Below, piece by piece: positions 36,163 to 42,827 of a DNA stretch of 64,000 bases. The position numbers and the translations under genes were made by a program. Below the pieces are notes generated by a model. The model worked only from the letters and a program-made list of their open reading frames with translations. It made no database searches and was not told the origin of the DNA. This DNA is from Sulfitobacter sp. CW3. GTDB taxonomy: Bacteria > Pseudomonadota > Alphaproteobacteria > Rhodobacterales > Rhodobacteraceae. The stretch spans positions 1 to 64,000 of the forward strand of contig NZ_JAHXRL010000010.1 in the NCBI RefSeq assembly GCF_019392245.1. Reading direction: 5' to 3'. How positions within the stretch are numbered: the stretch's first letter is position 1; each line of letters opens with the position of its first letter.

Positions 36163-36471
36163 GTGAAACTTCCAGGCAAGCCAGATCTAGTACATGACGA
36201 TGAACTAGAGGCACTGATATGCGACTGCGTCGACTTGCTCTTGCCGACGCTCCCACCGGAACAAGCGATGGTAGTTCATGCCATTGATGTGGAAGGTGCA
36301 TCGGCGCAACTAGTTGCAGAAAAACTGGAACTTAGTATGCGCGATGTGACCGCGTGTCTTGCCGCTGGGCGACAGAGTCTAAAGAAACGATTTGGCGAGA
36401 TGCAAATGATCTGCTCCCAGCATGGCTTTGCAGGTTGTGATTGCCTTCTAAGGAGTAACCCAGACTCCTGA
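36163..36471 (+). CDS. Stand-alone sigma region 4-like protein with CxxH...CxC tail (102 aa)
   Basis: A 102-residue protein that resembles region 4 of an ECF sigma factor without region 2: LLLPTLPPEQAMVVHAIDVEG, then ASAQLVAEKLELSMRDVTAC and LAAGRQSLKKRF. The tail ICSQHGFAGCDC keeps the C-x2-C/H...C-x-C motif seen in both full ECF proteins here. GTG start with GAGGAA eight bases upstream. It follows the ECF gene at 35337 by 196 bases on the same strand, so the pair may act together, the short protein for instance competing for promoter or core enzyme (inference). Confidence 0.6.
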   Translation: MKLPGKPDLVHDDELEALICDCVDLLLPTLPPEQAMVVHAIDVEGASAQLVAEKLELSMRDVTACLAAGRQSLKKRFGEMQMICSQHGFAGCDCLLRSNPDS

Positions 36472-36544
36472 ATTTGCTGCGGGCTGTAATGTCACCAAGT
36501 CCAACACGTCTACGTATCTTAGAAGCCAGTAATTAATGTAGGAT

Positions 36545-36709
36545 ATGGCGATGTGCGCGAAGCCGATCATGGCTCTACGGAGAATGACGATGCTTGTGTT
36601 CAATCCAAGGGCTGCCGTGGTGAGCATTGATCGGGCCAAAGAAGGTAGTGCGGAAACTATGCACTTGGTCGATGCGGCTACAGGCGAAACTGAAACAGCG
36701 CAACTGTGA
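36545..36709 (+). CDS. Possible 54-aa protein upstream of the patatin gene
   Basis: A 54-codon frame that starts with several Met and ends MHLVDAATGETETAQL. Codon choice in the second half looks coding (GCC, GTG, GAT, GGC), but the ribosome site is weak and no family is known. It may be the end of a decayed gene. The patatin-like gene starts 57 bases later. Confidence 0.25.
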   Translation: MAMCAKPIMALRRMTMLVFNPRAAVVSIDRAKEGSAETMHLVDAATGETETAQL

Positions 36710-36765
36710 GGAAACCATTGCCTTGACCAGCCTGACCGAATTCGTCTGTGATGGAGGTGATCATC

Positions 36766-37662
36766 ATGGGCAGTGAACGAACTGAGAAACGCCGGTTGGG
36801 GGTGGTCTTGTCTGGTGGCGGCGCACGTGGTTTTGCCCATGTCGGTGCGCTGCGTGCGCTCAATCACATTGGAATCTATCCAGATTTTATTGTTGGCGTG
36901 TCGATGGGGGCCGCTGTCGGCGCGACCTATGCCCTGAATGACGATTGGTACGATACGCTGATCAATATGGACATTTCTGGCTTTCCGCCGTTACCGGATT
37001 TTTCGACCCCCGGCATGATGAATTACGTCAAGAACCTGAGAGTTGCGCAGAAAGCAATTACAGGAATGTACTTTGGCTGGGGCGTCGGGCAGCCGACTGC
37101 CGATTGGGGCCGCGCGGTCCTATCCGACCTAACCCTGAACAAACCCCTCGAGGCGGGCCGCATACCCATCTTTGCGACAGCGACAGATATAGTGAGTGGC
37201 GAGCGGGTTACTTTTGGGTCAGGGCCAGCGACCGACGCGCTGTATGCGAGCGCTGCCTTGGCCGGAATCCTGCCCCCGGCCGAAATCGACGGCCGCATTC
37301 TGGTGGATGGCGGCTACTGCGATCTAGCCCCAGTTGATGTGGTGCGTGATGCCGGGGCAGATCTGGTCATCGTTATCGATGCTGCAACGAACCTTGTTCA
37401 ACAGAGGCCTTCTAACGGGGTGCAAGCCATGATCCGCGCGCTGGAGATTTGCCAGAATGAACACACGCAACTTCGTTTCAAGTCTGCAGACTTGGTCATT
37501 CGTCCAGTCATTGATCCACCGGTCGGAGTCCTAGAATTCAGGCACAAACGCCGATGTGCCGCGGCTGGCACACGCGCGATATTGCAGTCCCGATCAGCGC
37601 TGACGGCCCTGGTTCGGCACAGCAATCTAGAGATCGACCGATTATCAGACCAAAGGCCTTGA
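36766..37662 (+). CDS. Patatin-like phospholipase (RssA/YchK type)
   Basis: A 298-residue lipid acyl hydrolase of the patatin family. The glycine-rich oxyanion loop (VLSGGGARGFAHVGALRALN), the nucleophile elbow G-V-S-M-G and the catalytic Asp in the D-G-G-Y motif (ILVDGGYCDLAPVD) are all present. I chose the ATG at 36766, which has GGAGGTGA five bases upstream. No signal peptide is seen, so it is probably cytoplasmic. Enzymes of this size act on phospholipids or lipid esters; the exact substrate is unknown. Confidence 0.88.
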   Translation: MGSERTEKRRLGVVLSGGGARGFAHVGALRALNHIGIYPDFIVGVSMGAAVGATYALNDDWYDTLINMDISGFPPLPDFSTPGMMNYVKNLRVAQKAITGMYFGWGVGQPTADWGRAVLSDLTLNKPLEAGRIPIFATATDIVSGERVTFGSGPATDALYASAALAGILPPAEIDGRILVDGGYCDLAPVDVVRDAGADLVIVIDAATNLVQQRPSNGVQAMIRALEICQNEHTQLRFKSADLVIRPVIDPPVGVLEFRHKRRCAAAGTRAILQSRSALTALVRHSNLEIDRLSDQRP

Positions 37663-37803
37663 GGCAGAACGGAACGTATCATGACGCGACTGTTCTCTGA
37701 TATGGTCGAGCGATTAACATCAGCATGTTTGCAAATAATTTAACATAAGTATCCTTATGCGCTTAAGAACAAAATAGGAACATGCCTAGCTGCACTCGAG
37801 TCA

Positions 37804-39156
37804 TCACATCCCCGGCCCCCAGAACGATGTCTTTTTTCCGTGCGCAGCCCTTAAGCCCGCAACATACGCTTCATGCGTTTCAAATGGAGCGAAGTCATCA
37901 ATCCTTGCGGCTAGATTTTTACACTCGCGCAGGTGGCGCGCGGCGTGTGGGTAACGTTTGACCCGGCCATTCTTAAGCGCAAAGTCGATCAGGCCGCGTT
38001 TGAGAAGCGTCGCGGCCAGCGGATACTTCTCTTCCAGCACCTCGGAGGCTGGTCCCAAAAGCTCGTAGTGGTTCCCGTCGATTGCGGCGGCGCGACTGGT
38101 GATCAGGGCTGCCGCCTGTGCAAACGCGGGCCATGTCATCAAGAAATGCAACGCCGTTGTGAAGCTTTCAAAGCCCTGTGCGTGCCCAAAGGCTTGGTCT
38201 TCCGCCGCAACGTCCTCGAAATCTGGCAGCCCAGCGAGCCATGCGCGCAGGTGGTCCGCGTTCAAGCTACGTGCAAAACAGGTCCACATGAACGCCCGCG
38301 CCGCATCCGTTTGTCCCATCCCTTGCATCACATTGATCCGGGTCACTTCCCATTCGTAAGGGATCCATCCGCGATCATCCTCGTCGGGCGCGTTAATCGC
38401 CGCCCACGCCTCTTCAAGCCGCCCCGACGACAGAAGACGTTGGGCGATTTCTGCAGCACCTCTGAATGATTTACGCGCTAGATCACTTTGCTGGGCGATA
38501 TAGGCGTCGGTATCGCCCTGCGCATCCGCAATCTCTTCAAGCGCCATGCGCAACGCGTAATTCTCGGACACATCTTCGTCCAACGCAGCAATGCCAGCCC
38601 TGAGGTGCTGCATACCCTCCGTCCCCAGCATGGGTGCCAAACCTGAGATTAACGCGGGATAGTGCCCATAGTCATCATCAGGCAAAGCCGTAAGCAACAG
38701 GTCGGCGAGTACATTCGGATCCGGCTCGACCGCTTCAGCGAGATCAATCAGGTCCTCGCAAGCGGTGTGAAACACCGATTGCACCCTGCCTGTGCTGTCA
38801 TCGCACCGCTCATAAACACCATTGGCCAATGCTAGTAACTGCCAGATCAGTTCAAACGCGGTTTTAGGGTCTGACGGCCCAACTTGGCCTACTATTGCCT
38901 GCCTTTGCATATCAAGATCGGCCGCAAAGGCGTTCCGCCCCTGCCAGTCGACAAACGACCGCGACCGGGCAATTGCCATGAGCCGCTTGCGAATTTCCCG
39001 TTCAACATCCCCCGTCCCTGCTTCGCCCGCCAGTTCGAGCCTCAACCGCCGCTTAGCGCCCGCATTGCCTTTGGTGATCTCAAGCAGAAGATCAGCCAGA
39101 CGCTCAGCGCCAAGTGCTGCAAGGTTATCCGCGTTCAGTGTTGTCTTTGGCGCCAT
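37804..39156 (-). CDS. DUF6880 family protein
   Basis: A 450-residue all-helical protein. The N-terminal KTTLNADNLAALGAERLADL, NAGAKRRLRLELAGEAG and IARSRSFVDWQGRN stretches match what I recall of DUF6880, a family with TPR-like helical repeats common in Alphaproteobacteria. The rest continues as a helical solenoid. The function is unknown. It stands alone on the minus strand, convergent with the patatin-like gene. Confidence 0.65.
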   Translation of the reverse strand: MAPKTTLNADNLAALGAERLADLLLEITKGNAGAKRRLRLELAGEAGTGDVEREIRKRLMAIARSRSFVDWQGRNAFAADLDMQRQAIVGQVGPSDPKTAFELIWQLLALANGVYERCDDSTGRVQSVFHTACEDLIDLAEAVEPDPNVLADLLLTALPDDDYGHYPALISGLAPMLGTEGMQHLRAGIAALDEDVSENYALRMALEEIADAQGDTDAYIAQQSDLARKSFRGAAEIAQRLLSSGRLEEAWAAINAPDEDDRGWIPYEWEVTRINVMQGMGQTDAARAFMWTCFARSLNADHLRAWLAGLPDFEDVAAEDQAFGHAQGFESFTTALHFLMTWPAFAQAAALITSRAAAIDGNHYELLGPASEVLEEKYPLAATLLKRGLIDFALKNGRVKRYPHAARHLRECKNLAARIDDFAPFETHEAYVAGLRAAHGKKTSFWGPGM

Positions 39157-39776
39157 GCGGAAATTCTAGAGCACGCCGCAGGTAAAATTCTAGCCCCCTG
39201 CCCTTTGATCTTTCCTGGATTAGCTGCAAAGGCAAACCGTAGTGAGCCGACCTTCGCTGCGGGGCGCACGAACTGGCAAGATGCGGGACAAAGCCGCCAT
39301 TACCTTTCCTGTCGCTGTTGGATGAGGTCTGGTTGAGACTGCTGCGGTCATTGCAGTTGTCCTGCCAGCAGTCCTGAATGTCACCAAAGGGGTCAATGCT
39401 GTCGCAGCAACTCTCGAAAGCCTGAGCAGGTTCTGCCAACACTCAACCCCGGCCACGTGTTAATCGATGTAGATGGTATCCTCGTCCCGTTGAACAAACT
39501 GACTGACGATCATCTTAAGACGCTGCAAACCCAGACATCGTGACCGCGTCAATCGGTAGGAAAGCTGAATGTGCAATGTGACCCACCGATCGCCTATTTT
39601 ATCACGCTGGGAAAGCACCAAGCGGCGAATTAACACATGCGCTCTTTTATCAAATAATGATCACCTGGCGAGATCCCTCTAAGAGGTTAAGTTCAGCGGT
39701 GTACCTTACTTTGCGGATTGAACTTTTCGTGAGTGTCGACTTCGAATATCAATGTGAGAATTGAAGAGGGTTCACA
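39157..39776. other. Intergenic region, no intact gene
   Basis: About 620 bases. Two short plus-strand stretches in different frames near 39334-39540 have somewhat protein-like composition (VETAAVIAVVLPAVLN and HVLIDVDGILVPLN), which could be a decayed gene, but neither has a start signal. I see no hairpin terminator, tRNA or insertion-sequence end. It marks the change from DUF6880 to the defence island. Confidence 0.4.
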
Positions 39777-40553
39777 TTGGTCCGCAAAGCAGAAACCGAC
39801 AGGTGGCATTTCGTTGCTCTTGGGTCAGGCATCGGAGCGATGCTGCTGTTCTGGCTGTTCCTCTACGCGCCCAATGGTATGTGGAAACTGGCGGTTGCAA
39901 TCCTACTCGCCGTCGCTCTTGTCGTCATGATGTGGAACCCGAGATATCGCTTGTTTGCGCTTGGGACTGCGGCAGCGATCACCGGTATTGCCGGTTTTGT
40001 AACCGAGCTCTCGCTTAACGTCACAGCAACCTTACCAGGCGGCGGTATTCTATCCGCTGGAGTCGAAGGTGGCACCGATGTGTCACCAGCGTACTTCATC
40101 GCCTTGTTTGGTTTAGGAATAACCACGGTGGCTTTTGACAATGTCGGTCGAGGGTGGCTGTGGTCATTGGTTCACACAAACGACACCGCCCGACCCGACT
40201 TGTCTTTCGTCTTGCACGACAGCGCTGTAAAACTCACAGAGCGACTGGCAGAGAATGGAGATCGACGTTTTCATTTAAGTTTGTCTGCATCCAAGGCGGA
40301 GGGTGTGGCCGTTAGCTTGGTACGGATAGAAATTAAGGACGCAGAAATCTTGGAATGGGGCGTCGGAAAAGGTGATGGCGTGCAAAACAGCATGAGGATT
40401 GAGCACAATAGCGGCTCAGAACTTAGCATTCTTGGAACTATTCCTGAAAGCAAAATTTCTCGCGGCAGTGCGATCAAGCGAGAGATCGCGATTGTGGATG
40501 AATTTGACCGTAGCTGGTCAGTAGGACCCGTAACGTTTCAGCTATCTCCCTGA
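39777..40553 (+). CDS. Membrane protein of unknown function at the island edge
   Basis: A 258-residue protein with three N-terminal membrane helices (about residues 11-30, 35-52 and 55-75), a fourth at about 100-120 and a soluble C-terminal beta-rich domain. The likely start is a TTG at 39777 with GAGGG upstream. I do not recognise the family. It stands alone on the plus strand, and its 3' end overlaps the convergent RelE-like toxin gene by 12 bases. In a defence island, a membrane-anchored protein could be an effector, but nothing shows it. Confidence 0.5.
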   Translation: MVRKAETDRWHFVALGSGIGAMLLFWLFLYAPNGMWKLAVAILLAVALVVMMWNPRYRLFALGTAAAITGIAGFVTELSLNVTATLPGGGILSAGVEGGTDVSPAYFIALFGLGITTVAFDNVGRGWLWSLVHTNDTARPDLSFVLHDSAVKLTERLAENGDRRFHLSLSASKAEGVAVSLVRIEIKDAEILEWGVGKGDGVQNSMRIEHNSGSELSILGTIPESKISRGSAIKREIAIVDEFDRSWSVGPVTFQLSP

Positions 40554-40856
40554 CCTCATCATAGAGCTCATGAGCTCGAGCATACGCGCGTCGTTTGTCA
40601 CTCCACCGATATCCGGCAAGATCGCTTTCACAATTACAAGATTCTGGGCCTCATCAAACTCGTACCCGACCGTTAGATCGCCTACCTGAAGCCGATAACG
40701 AGGGAGTTCGTTCGAGATCGAAATAGCATCGGACGGCACAGGATTTGCAACAAGCGCGCGCAACACAGATGTAAGCTCGTTTTGAACATTTGGTTCGAGT
40801 CCAATCCAAACGGATCGTGCAGTCGCCCCCAGTATGACACGTCTTGAAGAAACCAA
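40542..40856 (-). CDS. RelE/ParE-like toxin
   Basis: A 104-residue protein. The C-terminal half shows the RelE/ParE fold pattern: PRYRLQVGDLTVGYEFDEAQ followed by NLVIVKAIL, where the R-x-R/L-x-V-G-D-x-x-V-x-Y-E core is the usual signature. It is translated six bases after the upstream partner gene. Such toxins cut ribosome-bound mRNA or block gyrase; which one cannot be told. The N-terminal 40 residues are less typical. Confidence 0.6.
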   Translation of the reverse strand: MVSSRRVILGATARSVWIGLEPNVQNELTSVLRALVANPVPSDAISISNELPRYRLQVGDLTVGYEFDEAQNLVIVKAILPDIGGVTNDARMLELMSSMMRSGR

Positions 40857-40862
40857 CGCCGA

Positions 40863-41228
40863 TTACCGTCCTGCTGCAGCTTCTTGATTGACGACCAGGT
40901 CTTCCAAATCGAAAAAACTCCGGTCAGGGTTACGGTCTGCTTCATCCATAGCATCGTTAACACGCGCATTCTCAGCCAAATGCACAAGTGCGACTGCAAC
41001 CTTAGTATACTGCAGAGGCAAAACCACAGCGACCTCTTTATCGTAGGATGTCAGGACCGTTCCGGCCATATTATGGCTTATTCTTCCGACAATATCCCTT
41101 TGATCACGCCTGAATTCTTCAAGGCCTTTTCGTTCAAGAGACCCGCCTATCTGTGCCCAAATTGTGTCAATGAGCTCGGAAGAAAGGCCTCGTTCGCCCA
41201 CTGGTAGGTCTGAAAAGTCGAGTTTCAT
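40863..41228 (-). CDS. Probable antitoxin, Phd/YefM-like
   Basis: A 121-residue soluble protein. The middle has a Phd/YefM-like strand-helix pattern, VLTSYDKEVAVVLPLQYTKV, which in that family is the N-terminal DNA-binding fold (G-K-P-V-A-V-L-V-x-x-x-x-Y). The acidic C-terminus (NDAMDEADRNPDRSFFDLED) would suit toxin binding. Gene order antitoxin-toxin and the six-base spacing support a type II toxin-antitoxin pair, but the sequence match is weak. It has its own promoter (41290-41318). Confidence 0.5.
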   Translation of the reverse strand: MKLDFSDLPVGERGLSSELIDTIWAQIGGSLERKGLEEFRRDQRDIVGRISHNMAGTVLTSYDKEVAVVLPLQYTKVAVALVHLAENARVNDAMDEADRNPDRSFFDLEDLVVNQEAAAGR

Positions 41229-41247
41229 ACTTATCTCCTATCGGTTA

Positions 41248-41259
41248 TAGAGATCTCTA
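41248..41259. promoter_or_regulatory. Palindrome in the toxin-antitoxin leader
   Basis: TAGAGATCTCTA is a perfect 12-bp palindrome 20 bases before the antitoxin start. Antitoxins commonly repress their own operon by binding such sites, so this is a candidate operator. Confidence 0.4.
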
Positions 41260-41289
41260 GGACCTCAAGAAAGTGGAGAACCTATAGGT

Positions 41290-41318
41290 ACTGTAGTCTT
41301 GGTGACGTGATTTGTCAA
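41290..41318 (-). promoter_or_regulatory. Sigma-70-type promoter of the toxin-antitoxin pair
   Basis: Minus strand: -35 TTGACA (41313-41318), 17-base spacer, -10 TACAGT (41290-41295). The -35 box includes the stop codon of the upstream metallopeptidase-like gene, so the toxin-antitoxin pair can be transcribed apart from the Argonaute operon. Confidence 0.6.
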
Positions 41319-42499
41319 GTTTTATGCCCTGACAGTACCGTTTGCAGATGAGCAATCGCCACAGTTTCCCAATCACTAAACCCGCCGGGGTCTGACCAAA
41401 AGCTCTGCCATGCTTGATTCAGGCAAAGTGCAACACCTGAAAGCTTGTCTGGGCGCGCCGCTTTCAGGCCCACATTCTCAAAGGCATCAATAGCGCCGCG
41501 CGCAATACCAGCGAGTGCGTCTTCAGGATAGCATTGCTTATGGATCATATTCTCGGAATACCCACCAAGCTGTATCTGATCTGACCAAATCTTCGTGATC
41601 TGATCACACTCTTGTTTGAAGCCCAAGGCTTTCAACCCACACAGGATCACGTTCATCCGCGACGCGTCCGACGGATGTGTCGTTTTTTCAAAGTTGGGCG
41701 TGTCAAAAGGGTTCGATGAGAGCTTGAGACAGAGATGACAATGAGACCAAGCATATGCTGGTCCCAGACAATAGGTCGCAAAGAGATCACAGTAGAATTC
41801 CCGCATCCAGCTGGTCACCCATGAATCAAGAAAAGCACTCATGCGTCGCCGGGTCATTTCTGGTCCCTCACGGCGCTCACTGTCTACGATACGCTCCTCG
41901 AGGTTCTGAATCCGGTCAAAAATCGCGAGGGCATATTCTACCTTAACGGGCTTCAAGCTCGGGAGCTTCAGGTTATCGTCAAAAAGGATCGGGTGTCCAA
42001 GTTCATGATATAGGTCCGGTAGGTGCAGCAAAAACCTGTTTTCCAGTGGCGGCACGTAAAGCACATTGAAATCTTCATCGATTGTGAAATGGGATGGCGA
42101 GGTTTCACTGACGATGGGTATTTGTAGAGGGTAACAAATGTCCTCGCAGATCTGTTGCGTAAGATTGCTCAAGAACGGGTCGTTATCCGCGGAATGTATG
42201 AGGGCAAATACACCTGACCGCTCAATCATCGACAGATGCTCGTTTAGTGCCCGATAGTCGTGAACGACACTTGCGGGATCACTTGCCCAGACGATTTGTA
42301 CCGACTTCAAAATCCATTCTAACCGCTCGTATATTGCTTTCAGGCGATCAACACATGTCTGCTGTAAACCTCGGAGATCTGCCCTTCTGCACTGAAGGGC
42401 GGACTCCTGGAGCACGAGCGCTCTCTTTTGGGCTAGAAATATCGCGCCAATGAGATGCTCCGGTCCTATTCTCTCATCCTCCAGAAATTCGGTTTGCAA
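41315..42499 (-). CDS. Predicted zinc metallopeptidase (HELGH, ExxxD) of the Argonaute operon
   Basis: A 394-residue protein. The zinc motif H165-E-L-G-H169 is followed 64 residues later by E234-F-Y-C-D238, so the H-E-x-x-H ... E-x-x-x-D layout of gluzincin-type peptidases is complete. An HPSDASRMN stretch follows, a pattern also found in other HELGH proteins. Resemblance to ImmA/IrrE is limited to these motifs. The N-terminal 130 residues are helical and may bind a partner. It overlaps the 117-residue protein gene by 26 bases and is the last gene of the Argonaute operon. A cleavage target is unknown. Confidence 0.65.
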   Translation of the reverse strand: MQTEFLEDERIGPEHLIGAIFLAQKRALVLQESALQCRRADLRGLQQTCVDRLKAIYERLEWILKSVQIVWASDPASVVHDYRALNEHLSMIERSGVFALIHSADNDPFLSNLTQQICEDICYPLQIPIVSETSPSHFTIDEDFNVLYVPPLENRFLLHLPDLYHELGHPILFDDNLKLPSLKPVKVEYALAIFDRIQNLEERIVDSERREGPEMTRRRMSAFLDSWVTSWMREFYCDLFATYCLGPAYAWSHCHLCLKLSSNPFDTPNFEKTTHPSDASRMNVILCGLKALGFKQECDQITKIWSDQIQLGGYSENMIHKQCYPEDALAGIARGAIDAFENVGLKAARPDKLSGVALCLNQAWQSFWSDPGGFSDWETVAIAHLQTVLSGHKT

Positions 42500-42827
42500 G
42501 TGCTGAGCGTTCGCGCGCCAGCGCCGTTGCTATGCGTCCAAGCAAGTCGATCGTCCCCGCCCCAGGTCGACCAAGTTGCAGTTCTTGTCTTAAGAAATCT
42601 AACTCATAGCTGGACACAGAACACCGCGTCTTAAGCAGCGTCTGAAACTCCAATGCATCAAGCGACGCCGTCGCTCTTTCCTGCTGCTCCAGAAGTCTAA
42701 GCAGCTTGGACAAGACATCCAAGTTCCTCTCATCCCCGTCCAGTGTCGCACGGCGCGCTTTTTCAGCAAGGTTACTGAACACGTCAAGTCGCCCATAGGC
42801 CACACGCATGCCGCTGGCGGCGCTCAC
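42474..42827 (-). CDS. Helical protein of unknown function in the Argonaute operon (117 aa)
   Basis: A 117-residue protein, mostly helical and charged, with Leu-rich segments (LSKLLRLLEQQERATASLDA, FLRQELQLG) that suggest a coiled coil or helical bundle. It starts with a GTG that overlaps the Argonaute stop and ends inside the peptidase gene, so it is tightly coupled to both. I know no family. It could be a partner or adaptor between Argonaute and the peptidase (inference). Confidence 0.6.
   Translation of the reverse strand: MSAASGMRVAYGRLDVFSNLAEKARRATLDGDERNLDVLSKLLRLLEQQERATASLDALEFQTLLKTRCSVSSYELDFLRQELQLGRPGAGTIDLLGRIATALARERSALANRISGG

Noticed and set aside
36448..36867. 139-codon minus-strand frame opposite the patatin gene start
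   Set aside because: It reads across the patatin catalytic region in antisense and has no recognisable motif.
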